Origin: Salarchaeum sp. JOR-1
Lineage (GTDB): Archaea > Halobacteriota > Halobacteria > Halobacteriales > Halobacteriaceae
Assembly: GCF_007833275.1 (NCBI RefSeq)
Contig: NZ_CP042241.1
Location: 1,178,001 to 1,242,000, forward strand
Length of the DNA stretch: 64,000 nucleotides
Direction: 5' to 3'
Shown: positions 1 to 8,628 of the stretch, in pieces
How the letters are laid out: every line of letters begins with the position of its first letter
How positions within the stretch are numbered: position 1 is the first letter of the stretch
Made by a program: the position numbers and the translations under genes
The notes under the pieces: model-generated
Told to the model about the DNA's origin: nothing
Databases searched by the model: none
The model's input: only the letters and a program-made list of their open reading frames with translations

Positions 1-156
1 GTGGCCGGCGAGCGACGCGGCGACGTTCGCGGCGCTCCCGCCGCCCGCGGCGTGCTGGCTCTCGATGCGCGCCTCGCCGTCGGGGTCGGGGAGCGCGTCC
101 ACGCGCAGCGTCACGTCCCAGTTCACGTGACCGGCCGCGAGCACGCGCCGGGTCAC
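1..156 (-). CDS. PfkB-family sugar/nucleoside kinase, N-terminal fragment (cut by window edge)
   Basis: Only the first 52 codons are in the window; the gene continues past base 1. The fragment shows the typical ribokinase-superfamily start: a beta strand with GHVNWDVTLRVD, then a GGGSAANVAASLA stretch corresponding to the conserved glycine-rich sugar-binding turn (GGxxxNxA). The GTG start overlaps the stop of the upstream DUF63 gene by two bases, implying translational coupling. Family members phosphorylate sugars or nucleosides with ATP. The nearby ribose-1,5-bisphosphate isomerase-type gene makes ribose-1-phosphate kinase an attractive guess, but the substrate cannot be read from this fragment. 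Confidence 0.8.
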   Translation of the reverse strand, partial: MTRRVLAAGHVNWDVTLRVDALPDPDGEARIESQHAAGGGSAANVAASLAGH

Positions 157-962
157 GGCGCGGTCACCACGAACAACAGGGCGTTGTGCATCCCGGGGCC
201 GAGTCCGACCGCGGCCACCAGCCCGAGGAGGAGCGACCCCCCGGCCTCGTCGTCGCGGACGTAGTCGGCGAGCAACACCGTGATTCCCGCGGCGAGCGCG
301 AGCTTCACGAGCACGAACAGCCACCCGCTCCCGAGCGCGTCCGCGGTCGGCAGGCCCGCGGCGAACTCCAGGATGATGCGGGAGAGCGGCGTGCGCTCCC
401 CGAACCCGAGCACGTCCACGCCCACCGCGGTGGTCGTGCCGTCGAGCGCGTGTCCGAGCACCACGAGCGCGCCCGCCGGCCACGTCACGCGGGCCGCGGC
501 CGGCCGCACTCGACGCAGCACCGCCCACACGACCGCGGCCGCGACCACGCCGGCCGCTACTCCGACGGCCGGCCACGCCAGCGCGAGGCCCCCGTGCGTC
601 GACCCGTACTGGAGCGCCACCCCGACCGGAGCGGCGAGCGCGAGGAACCCGGTGCCGGCGAGCACCCGTAACGGCGCGTCCGTTCGACTCGCGCCGATCC
701 AGCACAGGCCCGCGAGCACGAACGTCGACGCGTACACGATCGGCGAACTCGCGAACGGCGCGACCGGTTCCGGCAGTACGTCTAACTGGTAGGTGACGTA
801 CAGCGTCGACCCGACCGCCATCCACGGCGCGAACGCGACGATGGTTCGCGGCGTCACGCGAACGCGGGCCGCCCGAAGCCCGTACGCCACCACCGCCACG
901 CCCACGAGCACCGCGAGCAGGTGGGGGAGCGGCGGGACCTCGACTCCTGCGGGCAACACCAT
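153..962 (-). CDS. DUF63 family membrane protein
   Basis: A 269-residue polytopic membrane protein with about seven or eight hydrophobic segments. It carries conserved archaeal DUF63 features: a GHALDGTTTAVGVD segment followed by ERTPLS in the middle, and GLGPGMHN close to the C-terminus. The family is widespread in archaea and its function is unknown; the conserved polar residues inside membrane segments suggest a transporter or membrane enzyme (inference). It sits between the isomerase-type gene and the PfkB kinase, all on the minus strand, and couples to the kinase by a GTGA overlap. Confidence 0.85.
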   Translation of the reverse strand: MVLPAGVEVPPLPHLLAVLVGVAVVAYGLRAARVRVTPRTIVAFAPWMAVGSTLYVTYQLDVLPEPVAPFASSPIVYASTFVLAGLCWIGASRTDAPLRVLAGTGFLALAAPVGVALQYGSTHGGLALAWPAVGVAAGVVAAAVVWAVLRRVRPAAARVTWPAGALVVLGHALDGTTTAVGVDVLGFGERTPLSRIILEFAAGLPTADALGSGWLFVLVKLALAAGITVLLADYVRDDEAGGSLLLGLVAAVGLGPGMHNALLFVVTAP

Positions 963-1101
963 ACCGGACGCCCGCGGCCCGACCGGAAAACGTTGCCGCT
1001 CCGCGACCGGCCCCGGCGAAGAACGCGTCCTCCGCGCGGCTTTGCGCGCTCGCGTGCCACCGTGTGACCGCTCGCCTGCCCGGGGCGCGCGACGGGCTGT
1101 C

Positions 1102-2034
1102 CTACTCTCCGAACACGTCGTCGGGCCTGTCCCCGTACCGGTCGCGCATGAGCGTGACGAGGCTCTCGGGGGCGTACTGGCCGCGCTCGGTGACGACGGC
1201 GTCCACGTAGCGGGCGGGCGTCACGTCGAACGCGGGGTTCGCGACGGCCACGTCGAGGTCGTCGTCTGGGTCGAGAACCTCCGTGGGGTCGCGCTCCTCG
1301 ATCTCGATCGGGTGGCCGGCGAGTGTCCGCGGCGCGAGTTTCAGCGTCTGCGCGGCGACGGTGACGGGCACGTCGCGTTCGCTCGCGCTCGCGGCGAGAC
1401 CCGCGGTGCCGATCTTGTTCACGACCGCGCCGTCCGCGCGCACGGCGTCCGCGCCGACGAGCACGTGGTCGGCCTCGGGGAGGAAGTGGTGGGCGGCGGA
1501 GTCCACGATGAGCGTCACGTCCACGCCCAGTTCGCGCAGTCGCTCGGCGGTGATGTGGCCCTGCTTCCGCGGCCGAGTTTCCTTCACGTAGGCCGAGAGC
1601 GACTTCCCCGCGTCGACGGCGTGTTCGACGCACGCGAGCGCGTCGGTCGAGTGGCAGTGCGTCATCACGGTGTCGCCGTCCGCGAACCGCCGGCCGCCCA
1701 CCGCGCCGAGGTCGTCCTGCGCGGCGTCCAGTTCCGCGCGGAAGTCCTCGACCGCCGCGACCACGCTCTCCCGGAGTGCGGGCACGCTCCCGCCGCGCAT
1801 CCCGCCGAGCACGAGGCGGATCGCGTTCGGGAGGGAGACGGCGGTCGGTCGCGTCTCTCGGAGGCGGTCGGCCGCGGTCGTCATGTCCTCGCGGAAGTCT
1901 GCTGGCGTGTCCGCGTCGCTCTCGCGAGCTTCGGCGGCGAGCGCGTCCGCCGCTGCGCTCGCGATGGTCGCCGCCCCTCGCACCTCCATCGACGCGATGC
2001 GTTCCGCAGTGTCCGCGACCGCGTCGCTGACCAT
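1102..2034 (-). CDS. Ribose-1,5-bisphosphate isomerase (eIF-2B alpha/beta/delta-like family)
   Basis: 310 residues, the usual length for archaeal R15P isomerases and shorter than methylthioribose-1-phosphate isomerases. Visible motifs are RGAATIASAAADAL near the N-terminus, MTHCHSTDALACVEHA with the cysteine used in catalysis by this family, VKETRPRKQG, and HVLVGADAVRADGAVVNKIGTAG with the conserved aspartate. The enzyme converts ribose-1,5-bisphosphate to ribulose-1,5-bisphosphate in archaeal nucleoside degradation. No RuBisCO gene is visible here, consistent with the reported non-carboxylating halophile version of the pathway. The gene is divergent from deoC and upstream of DUF63 and PfkB. 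It could instead be an eIF2B-like regulatory relative, but that is less likely. Confidence 0.8.
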   Translation of the reverse strand: MVSDAVADTAERIASMEVRGAATIASAAADALAAEARESDADTPADFREDMTTAADRLRETRPTAVSLPNAIRLVLGGMRGGSVPALRESVVAAVEDFRAELDAAQDDLGAVGGRRFADGDTVMTHCHSTDALACVEHAVDAGKSLSAYVKETRPRKQGHITAERLRELGVDVTLIVDSAAHHFLPEADHVLVGADAVRADGAVVNKIGTAGLAASASERDVPVTVAAQTLKLAPRTLAGHPIEIEERDPTEVLDPDDDLDVAVANPAFDVTPARYVDAVVTERGQYAPESLVTLMRDRYGDRPDDVFGE

Positions 2035-2114
2035 ACCGAACCTTCGCGCGGCACGGGCAAAAAGAGCGGGGGCGCTCCGCCCCGATTAGCGGGCGTCGCG
2101 GTAAACACCGACCG

Positions 2115-2120
2115 TTTATG
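2115..2120 (+). promoter_or_regulatory. TATA-type promoter of deoC (leaderless)
   Basis: The box TTTATG lies 29 bases before the deoC ATG, so transcription should start at or next to the start codon. This is the common haloarchaeal leaderless arrangement. Confidence 0.6.
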
Positions 2121-2143
2121 CGGCGAGGCCGCGACGTCCACCC

Positions 2144-2776
2144 ATGAATCGGGACGACCTCGCCGCCGCCATCGACCACACCGTCCTCGGCCCGGAAACC
2201 ACCGTCGGCGATGTGGAGCGCGTGCTCGACGACGCCGCACAGTACGGCATGAACGCCTGCGTCCCGCCGTGTTACGTCCCGGAAGCAACGGACTACGAGC
2301 CGGACGTGACGCTCGCGACCGTCGTCGGGTTCCCGCACGGCCAGCACCACCCCGAAGTGAAGCGCGCCGAGGCCGAACGGGCGTGGGAGGACGGCGCGGA
2401 CGAACTCGACATGGTGCTCAACGTCGGCCGCCTGAAGAACGGCGAACACGACGCGGTCCGCGACGACATCGAGGGCGTCGTCGCCGCCACCCCACTCCCC
2501 GTGAAGGTCATCGTCGAAACCGCGCTCCTCACCGACGCCGAGAAACACGCCGCCGGCAAACTCGCGAAGGAAGCGGGCGCGGACTACCTCAAGACCTCCA
2601 CGGGATTCGCGGACGGCGGCGCCACCGTGGAGGACGTGGAACTCCTCGCCGAGTACCTGCCCGTGAAAGCCAGCGGCGGCATCGGCACCGCCGACGAGGC
2701 GCGCGCGATGCTCGACGCCGGCGCGGAACGCATCGGCGCGAGCTCCGGCGTCGGAATCCTCGAGAGCGACGAGTAG
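2144..2776 (+). CDS. deoC: Deoxyribose-phosphate aldolase
   Basis: 210 residues, normal for DeoC. It cleaves 2-deoxyribose-5-phosphate to acetaldehyde and glyceraldehyde-3-phosphate through a Schiff-base lysine. The (beta/alpha)8 signature is clear: AIDHTVL at the N-terminus, [20 protein letters not shown], and [15 protein letters not shown], where the lysine is the Schiff-base residue, then KASGGIG. The start is the ATG placed directly downstream of a TATA box. With the divergent R15P isomerase-type gene and the PfkB kinase it forms a nucleoside/pentose salvage neighbourhood. Confidence 0.95.
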   Translation: MNRDDLAAAIDHTVLGPETTVGDVERVLDDAAQYGMNACVPPCYVPEATDYEPDVTLATVVGFPHGQHHPEVKRAEAERAWEDGADELDMVLNVGRLKNGEHDAVRDDIEGVVAATPLPVKVIVETALLTDAEKHAAGKLAKEAGADYLKTSTGFADGGATVEDVELLAEYLPVKASGGIGTADEARAMLDAGAERIGASSGVGILESDE

Positions 2777-2783
2777 CCGTCCC

Positions 2784-2789
2784 TTTTTT
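2784..2789 (+). terminator. Oligo-T transcription terminator of deoC
   Basis: A run of six T residues within ten bases of the deoC stop codon. Archaeal RNA polymerase terminates at such U-tracts without needing a hairpin. Confidence 0.55.
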
Positions 2790-2822
2790 CTCACCGGCTC
2801 CCGACCGACTCCGTATGCACGG

Positions 2823-3935
2823 GTGGCCGCGGTGAGTTCGAGCGAGTGGATTCCGTCCCGCGGCGAGCGCGTGCCGCTCTGGGGCGTCGTGCTCGCCCTC
2901 GCCGCTATCGTCGGGTTCGCGGTCTACTCCTTCGTCGGGACGTTCGTCCTCGGCGTCTTCATCTACTACGGCGTCCGCCCGGTCTTCCGGCGGCTCGACC
3001 GCGTCCTCCCGGAGACCGCGGCCGCGGTCGTCACGCTCCTCCTCACCGCGCTCCCGTTCTTCCTCGTCGCCGGCTACTTCGTCCTGATGGGCTTCCACGA
3101 ACTCCTCCCGCGCCTCCGGAGCTACCAGGAACTCCTCCAGCCGTACGTGAACGTGGACGCGCTCCTCCAGCAGCCCGTCGACGAGTTCGTCGCCTACCTC
3201 CAGAACCCCGACCGGTACTCCGTCACCAGCATCATCGAACAGACCCGGCGGTTCTTCGGCCTGTTCTCCAGCGTCCTGATGAACCTCGTGCTCGCGACCC
3301 TGTTCGCGTTCTACCTCCTCAAGGACGGCAAGCGCCTCCGCGACTGGTTCGCGGGGTTCGCGGGCGACGCGTCCGCGACGTACGCGTACGCCACCGCCGT
3401 CGACCGCGACCTCGAAACGATGTACTTCAGCACCGTCCTGATGGTGTTCGTCATCGCCGTCGCCGCCGCAGTCGTCTACCACGGCTACAACACGCTCGCG
3501 CCGGCCGCAATCGGCATTCCGTTCCCGACCGTGCTCGCCGTCGCCACCGGGCTCGCCGCGCTCATCCCGCTCGTCGTCGGGAAAATCGTCTACCTCCCGC
3601 TCGTCGGCTACCTCGGGTACAGCGCCGCGGTCACGCCCGAGGTCAGCCTGTTCTTCCCCGTCGGCCTGCTCGTCGTCTGTTTTCTCTTCCTCGACTTCAT
3701 CCCGATGACGTTCGTCCTCCCGGAACTCGCCGGCCGCGGCACCCACGTCGGCATCGTCATGTTCGGGTACATCGTCGGCACCATGGTGTTCGGCTGGTAC
3801 GGACTGTTCCTCGGCCCGCTCGTCCTCGTGCTCGCCGTGCAGGCCGTCCGCATCCTCCTCAAGCCGCTCGTGTTCGGCGAACCCGTGACCGGCGAGGTGG
3901 ACACCGCCGAGGAGATGGGCGCAGACCCGCCCTGA
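2823..3935 (+). CDS. AI-2E family transporter (PerM/YdiK-like permease)
   Basis: 370 residues with about eight membrane segments in the AI-2E exporter arrangement: paired helices at the N-terminus, a soluble segment around residues 95-160, then a run of hydrophobic helices to the end. The GIPFPTVLAVATGLAALIPLV segment and the following loop resemble the conserved core of the family. Members are proposed exporters of small signals or, in some species, sodium/proton antiporters; the substrate here is unknown. Two GTG starts are possible (2823 and 2832). An ATG at 2815 is closed by an in-frame stop, so it is excluded. Confidence 0.8.
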   Translation: MAAVSSSEWIPSRGERVPLWGVVLALAAIVGFAVYSFVGTFVLGVFIYYGVRPVFRRLDRVLPETAAAVVTLLLTALPFFLVAGYFVLMGFHELLPRLRSYQELLQPYVNVDALLQQPVDEFVAYLQNPDRYSVTSIIEQTRRFFGLFSSVLMNLVLATLFAFYLLKDGKRLRDWFAGFAGDASATYAYATAVDRDLETMYFSTVLMVFVIAVAAAVVYHGYNTLAPAAIGIPFPTVLAVATGLAALIPLVVGKIVYLPLVGYLGYSAAVTPEVSLFFPVGLLVVCFLFLDFIPMTFVLPELAGRGTHVGIVMFGYIVGTMVFGWYGLFLGPLVLVLAVQAVRILLKPLVFGEPVTGEVDTAEEMGADPP

Positions 3936-3975
3936 AGCGCGGGGCTTTTGACGACTCCGACAGTACACGGTTGTG

Positions 3976-5229
3976 ATGGCCCGGTACCACATCGAGACCT
4001 ACGGGTGCACGTCGAACCGGGGTGAGAGCCGGGAGATAGAGAAGCGGCTTCGGGACGCCGGTCACCGCAAAGTCGACGGGCCGAAAGCGGCGGACGTCTC
4101 CATCCTCAACACCTGTACGGTCGTCGAGAAGACGGAGCGCAACATGCTCCGCCGGGCGGAAGAACTCGCAGAGGAGACCGCGGATCTCTTCGTCACGGGC
4201 TGCATGGCGCTCGCGCAGGGCGAGGAGTTCCACGAGGCGGACGTGGACGCCCAGGTCTTGCACTGGGACGAGGTGCCGGAGGCGGTGACGAACGGCGAGT
4301 GTCCGACGACGACGCCGGACGCCGAACCCATCCTCGACGGCGTCATCGGAATCCTCCCGATCGCTCGCGGCTGCATGAGCAACTGCTCGTACTGCATCAC
4401 GAAGCAGGCGACCGGCCGCGTCGATTCGCCGCCCGTCGAGGAGAACGTGGAGAAGGCGCGCGCGCTCGTCCACGCCGGCGCGGCGGAGATTCGCATCACG
4501 GGACAGGACACGGGCGTCTACGGCTGGGACGACGGCGAGCGCAAGCTCCCCGAACTCTTAGAGCGCATCTGCACCGACATCGAGGGCGACTTCCGGGTTC
4601 GCGTGGGGATGGCGAACCCCGGCGGCGTGCACGGCATCCGCGAGGAGCTCGCGGGCGTGTTCGCCGAGCACGACGAGATTTACAACTTCCTCCACGCGCC
4701 CGTCCAGTCCGGGTCGGACGACGTGCTCGAGGACATGCGCCGCCAGCACCGCGTCGAGCAGTACCTCGACATCGTTGAGACGTTCGACGACTACCTGGGT
4801 GAGTGGACGCTCTCCACGGACTTCATCGTCGGGTTCCCCACGGAGGAACCGGAAGACCACGAGATGTCGATGGCGCTCCTCCGGGAGACGCGCCCCGAGA
4901 AGATCAACGTGACGCGGTTCTCGAAGCGCCCCGGGACGGACGCCGCGGACATGAAGGGCCTCGGCGGACAGGTGAAGAAAGACCGCTCGAAGGAGATGAC
5001 GGACGCGAAGATGGCGGTCGTCGCTGAGGCGTACGAGTCGATGGTCGGGACGGAACGCGACGTGCTCGTCACCGAGCACGGCACGGGCGACTCCGTGAAG
5101 TGCTACGACTCCGCGTACCGCCAGATCATCGTGCAGAACGCCTCCGAGCACGCCCTCGAACCCGGCGACTTCGCGACGGTCGAGGTGACGGGGCACTCGA
5201 CCGTGTACGCGTTCGCCGACCCCGTGTAG
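3976..5229 (+). CDS. tRNA (N6-threonylcarbamoyladenosine-37) C2-methylthiotransferase, archaeal MtaB/CDKAL1 type
   Basis: A radical-SAM methylthiotransferase of 417 residues. The N-terminal UPF0004 domain shows YGCTSNRGE, NTCTV and GCMA, giving three cysteines for the auxiliary iron-sulfur cluster. The radical-SAM motif is CMSNCSYC (CxxxCxxC). The last 60 residues form a TRAM RNA-binding domain. The enzyme adds a methylthio group to t6A at position 37 of ANN-decoding tRNAs. The ATG is chosen over the GTG one codon upstream because it gives the usual MARYHIETYGC start; either may be used. Confidence 0.88.
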   Translation: MARYHIETYGCTSNRGESREIEKRLRDAGHRKVDGPKAADVSILNTCTVVEKTERNMLRRAEELAEETADLFVTGCMALAQGEEFHEADVDAQVLHWDEVPEAVTNGECPTTTPDAEPILDGVIGILPIARGCMSNCSYCITKQATGRVDSPPVEENVEKARALVHAGAAEIRITGQDTGVYGWDDGERKLPELLERICTDIEGDFRVRVGMANPGGVHGIREELAGVFAEHDEIYNFLHAPVQSGSDDVLEDMRRQHRVEQYLDIVETFDDYLGEWTLSTDFIVGFPTEEPEDHEMSMALLRETRPEKINVTRFSKRPGTDAADMKGLGGQVKKDRSKEMTDAKMAVVAEAYESMVGTERDVLVTEHGTGDSVKCYDSAYRQIIVQNASEHALEPGDFATVEVTGHSTVYAFADPV

Positions 5230-5272
5230 GTCGGACACCACCTCTTTACTGTCTGCTTCCGTGTCTCCGCGT

Positions 5273-6742
5273 ATGACTCAGACAAGTGAGAGCGCGTGGA
5301 ACCGCCTCTACGTCGACGGCGAGTGGCGAGACTCCGGAAGCGGCGAGACGATTCCCGTGGCGAACCCGGCGACCCGCGAGCAGTTCGCGGAAGTTCCCGC
5401 GGGCACCGTCGACGACGTCGACGCCGCGTACGAGGCCGCGGACGCCGCCCAATCCGAGTGGGCGGCGCTGCCGCGCGAGGAACGCCTCGAGTACGTCGAG
5501 GCGATGCGGGACGAACTCCGGGAGCGCGACGAGGCGGTCGCCGGATTGCTCGCGCGAGAGAGCGGGAGCGCGATGGGGAAGGCGACCGGCGAGGTCGGTA
5601 TCAGCCTCGCGGACTTCGGCACCGCGTTGAACGTCGAACCCGAGGGCGAGGACGTGCGCGACTCCCAGTTCGTCTCGGAGAAAAAACACCACATCGTCCA
5701 GGAACCGGTGGGCGTCGTCGGCATCATCAGCCCCTGGAACTACCCACTGCACCTGACGACGCGCGCGCTCGCGCCGGCGCTCGCGCTCGGGAACACCGTC
5801 GTCGTGAAACCCGCGAGCGACACGCCCGTCACGGGCGGCCTCCTGCTCGCGGACATCGCGAACGCGGTCGGCCTCCCGGACGGCGTCGTGAACGTCGTGA
5901 CCGGTCGCGGGAGCGACATCGGTGACCGATTCTCCGACCACCCGACGCCGCGCGTCCTCTCCTTCACGGGGAGCACGGCGGTCGGGCGGACGGTCGGGAA
6001 GAACGCGGGCGAGAACATCACGATGCCCGCGCTCGAACTCGGCGGGAACGGCCCGTTCGTCGTCTCCGAGTCGGCGGACGTGGAGCAGGCCGCGGCCGCG
6101 GGCGCGGTCGGTTCGTTCACCCACCAGGGCCAGGTCTGCATCTCTATCAACCGCCACGTCGTCCACGAGTCCGTCTACGGCGAGTACGTCGAGCGACTCG
6201 TCGAACACGCCGAGTCGCTCACGGTGGGCGACCCGACCGACCCCGAGACGGACTTCGGCCCCATCGTGAACGAGAGCCAGCGCGACGACCTCGCCGACTT
6301 CGTCGCGGACTCGGTCGACGAGGGGGCGACCGTCGAGACCGGCGGCGACTACGACGGGTTGTTCTTCGAACCGACCGTGCTCTCCGGCGCGACGAACGAC
6401 ATCGCCGCGGCGTGCAACGAGCACTTCGGCCCCATCGCGCCCGTCATCCCCGTCGAGAGCGACGAGGACGCAATCGCGGTCGCGAACGACACCGAGTACG
6501 GCCTCTCAGCGGGCGTGTTCGCCGGCGACACCGACTACGGCCGCGAACTCGCCGACCGCATCGACGCCGGGATGGTGCACGTGAACGACCACCCGATTCA
6601 GGACGAACCGAACGCGCCCTTCGGCGGCATGAAGGCGTCCGGTCTCGGCCGGTACAACGGCGAGTGGATCGTCGACGAACTCACCGAACCGAAGTGGATT
6701 TCGGTCCAGAACGAGCCCCGGGAGTACGACCTCCTAGAATGA
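5273..6742 (+). CDS. NAD(P)-dependent aldehyde dehydrogenase
   Basis: 489 residues, a standard ALDH-superfamily length. Seen are the substrate/cofactor segment SPWNYPLHL, VVKPASDTPVT, FTGSTAVGR in the Rossmann fold, LELGGNGPFVV with the general-base glutamate, and GQVCISINR with the catalytic cysteine. It oxidises an aldehyde to the acid; the substrate is not evident. The ATG at 5273 is preferred over an in-frame GTG at 5261 because a CTCTTTACTG box sits about 28 bases before it, implying a leaderless message. Its 3' end overlaps the convergent HIT gene by nine bases. Confidence 0.93.
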   Translation: MTQTSESAWNRLYVDGEWRDSGSGETIPVANPATREQFAEVPAGTVDDVDAAYEAADAAQSEWAALPREERLEYVEAMRDELRERDEAVAGLLARESGSAMGKATGEVGISLADFGTALNVEPEGEDVRDSQFVSEKKHHIVQEPVGVVGIISPWNYPLHLTTRALAPALALGNTVVVKPASDTPVTGGLLLADIANAVGLPDGVVNVVTGRGSDIGDRFSDHPTPRVLSFTGSTAVGRTVGKNAGENITMPALELGGNGPFVVSESADVEQAAAAGAVGSFTHQGQVCISINRHVVHESVYGEYVERLVEHAESLTVGDPTDPETDFGPIVNESQRDDLADFVADSVDEGATVETGGDYDGLFFEPTVLSGATNDIAAACNEHFGPIAPVIPVESDEDAIAVANDTEYGLSAGVFAGDTDYGRELADRIDAGMVHVNDHPIQDEPNAPFGGMKASGLGRYNGEWIVDELTEPKWISVQNEPREYDLLE

Positions 6743-7279
6743 GAGCGTGACCGCGCCCGCCTCGCTCACGCCCGTCGCCGCGTCGTGCTCGCGGAAGGCG
6801 TCGTGGAGCGCGTCGTAGGTGTCGGAGATGGCTTCGACGACGACCTTCGTGTCGCTGACGACGGGCATGAAGTTCGTGTCGCCCTCCCAGCGCGGGACGA
6901 TGTGCGTGTGCAGGTGGTCTTCGATGGATCCGCCCGCCGGCCCGCCGCCGAGGTTGAGTCCGGCGTTGTAGGCGTCCGGCCCCATCGCGGCGTCGAGCGC
7001 GTCGAACGTCGCCTGCTTGAGTCGGGCGTGGTCGAGCAGTTGGTCGTCCGAGAGCGCGCCGTAGTCGCCGCCGTGGTCGCACGGAATCACCATCGCGTGC
7101 CCCGGGTTGTACGGCGCGTTGTTCAACAGACAGAACGCGTGCTCGGAGCGCGCGACGATGCGGTGCTCGCGATCCGTCCCGTGCTCGGGGAGTTCGCAGA
7201 ACACGCACTCCTCCACGTCGGGGTTCTTGTCCTCTCTCTCCACCCACTCGATTCGCCACGGCGCGAACACGCGATCCAT
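6734..7279 (-). CDS. HIT (histidine triad) family nucleotide hydrolase/transferase
   Basis: 181 residues. The histidine triad is HLHTHIVPR at about residues 122-130. An N-terminal CVFCELP pair and the histidine in GHAMVIP fit the Fhit/Ap4A-phosphorylase-like branch, which binds zinc through C-x2-C plus histidines. Such enzymes act on dinucleoside polyphosphates or nucleotide conjugates. It is convergent with, and overlaps, the aldehyde dehydrogenase gene. Confidence 0.88.
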   Translation of the reverse strand: MDRVFAPWRIEWVEREDKNPDVEECVFCELPEHGTDREHRIVARSEHAFCLLNNAPYNPGHAMVIPCDHGGDYGALSDDQLLDHARLKQATFDALDAAMGPDAYNAGLNLGGGPAGGSIEDHLHTHIVPRWEGDTNFMPVVSDTKVVVEAISDTYDALHDAFREHDAATGVSEAGAVTLSF

Positions 7280-7377
7280 ATTCGGGAGTACGACGCCGTC
7301 GGGAAGAACAGTTCGGCTCTCCGCCGAGTCCGCCGGCTCACGTCGGATAGACGTTCTGGCTCGAACCTAAGGGTGTG

Positions 7378-7385
7378 TTTTTAAG
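7378..7385 (+). promoter_or_regulatory. TATA box of the small zinc-ribbon gene
   Basis: A T-rich TTTTTAAG box 38-45 bases before the ATG at 7423. The expected start near 7405 leaves a short leader containing a GAGGGTGG Shine-Dalgarno-like stretch six bases before the ATG. Confidence 0.5.
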
Positions 7386-7422
7386 TCTCCCGGGGGACTG
7401 TATCGATTCGAGGGTGGTTCCG

Positions 7423-7623
7423 ATGGCGAGTAAAACACCTCATTCCGACGGCATGACGGAACTGTGCGAGTGCTGTGGGCAGGAGACCCCTCACGAGGTC
7501 TCCATCGAGCTTCGAACCGAGAGTTCGAAGTCCGAGAACGCCGAGTTCTCGCGCGAACCCTACCGGGTGACCGAATGCCGTTCGTGTGGCGAAACGAGTA
7601 GCCAGCGAATGAACAACGCCTAA
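7423..7623 (+). CDS. Small zinc beta-ribbon protein (DUF7835-type)
   Basis: 66 residues beginning MASKTPHSDGMTELCECCG. Two CxxC pairs (CECC near residue 16, and CRSC near residue 54) make a zinc knuckle/beta-ribbon. Near-identical proteins of this length are very conserved across haloarchaea; the function is unknown and is likely nucleic-acid or protein binding. The ATG at 7423 is preferred over a GTG-type 5' extension because the predicted transcription start falls after that extension and an SD-like GAGGGTGG precedes the ATG. Confidence 0.85.
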   Translation: MASKTPHSDGMTELCECCGQETPHEVSIELRTESSKSENAEFSREPYRVTECRSCGETSSQRMNNA

Positions 7624-7689
7624 CGGCGTCTGTAAACTCCCAGTCGCCCCCTCATTTATTATTCATACCGACGCAGGGCCGCCCAGTCC

Positions 7690-8583
7690 CTACTCCGTCG
7701 TGCGCTCGCAGCCGTCCTCGGTGACGATGACGGTGTGTTCTGCCTGACTCACGAGTTCGCCCGCCTGCTCCTTCAGGACGGGATAGCTCCGGACGACGTC
7801 GTTCATCTCCAGGCGGCGCAGCCCCATCTCCGCGCGCGGCGTGTCCAGCCAGCGCGCCGCGAACGGGAGGCCGTCGAACTCCGCGGCGGCGTCCAGCACC
7901 TGCCGGGCCTGCCGGTTCCGCACGGACTTCTCCGCGACGACCTCGTAGATTTCGGTCGCCTGCCCCTCCGAGACCTTCCCGTTCCCCGTCGTGGCGAACG
8001 GCTCGATGGCGAGCACGTCGCCCTCCTGCAGTTCGACGCCCGTGTCCACGCCGCGGTTCGGGACGTTCGGTCCCGTGTGCGCGTCGTACACCTCCAGGCC
8101 GTGCCCGGTGAGGTTCACGATGGGCTTGAAGCCGTACGCCTCGATGACGTCCTCGACCTCAGCGCCGACCTCGCCCGTGTGCACGCCCGGCTCCACCGCG
8201 TCCAGCGCCGCGTCCAGCGCCTCCTCCGCGGCCTCCACGAGCTCGCGGTTGTCCCCGAGGTCGACGGTCGTCGCCGCGTCCGCGATGTGGCCGTCCACGT
8301 GCACGCCCACGTCCAGACACACCACGTCGCCCTCCGCGAACGCCGTCTCGTCGTCCGCGCCAGGGCTCGCGTGGCTCGCCTCCTCGTTCACGCTGATGTT
8401 CACCGGGAACGCCGGCTTCGCGCCGCGCTCTCGGATCTCCGCCTCCGCGAACTCCGCAACATCGAGATGCGTCGTCCCCGGCGCCACCAGGTCCGCCGCC
8501 GCCGCCATCACGTCCGCGAGGATGTCGCCCGCTTCCTGGTACTTCTCGTACGCCTCCGACCCGACTTCGACGGAATCCGTCAT
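7690..8583 (-). CDS. map: Type II methionine aminopeptidase
   Basis: 297 residues, the archaeal type II length, with the helical insertion that separates type II from type I. It removes the initiator methionine co-translationally. Metal-ligand motifs are visible: DVGVHVDGHIADAA (two aspartates), GHGLEVYDAH (histidine), AIEPFA (glutamate) and SQAEHTVIV (second glutamate). It is transcribed away from the metallophosphatase-ppk operon, and a long structured intergenic region separates them. Confidence 0.95.
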   Translation of the reverse strand: MTDSVEVGSEAYEKYQEAGDILADVMAAAADLVAPGTTHLDVAEFAEAEIRERGAKPAFPVNISVNEEASHASPGADDETAFAEGDVVCLDVGVHVDGHIADAATTVDLGDNRELVEAAEEALDAALDAVEPGVHTGEVGAEVEDVIEAYGFKPIVNLTGHGLEVYDAHTGPNVPNRGVDTGVELQEGDVLAIEPFATTGNGKVSEGQATEIYEVVAEKSVRNRQARQVLDAAAEFDGLPFAARWLDTPRAEMGLRRLEMNDVVRSYPVLKEQAGELVSQAEHTVIVTEDGCERTTE

Positions 8584-8628
8584 ACCCCGCGCTTAGAGTG
8601 ACACGGGAAAAGAGGTTGCGCCTCCACC

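Noticed and set aside
854-2835. Very long ORFs on both strands across the isomerase and deoC genes
   Set aside because: They are dominated by Arg, Pro and Gly and lack any domain; they are shadow frames of GC-rich coding DNA.
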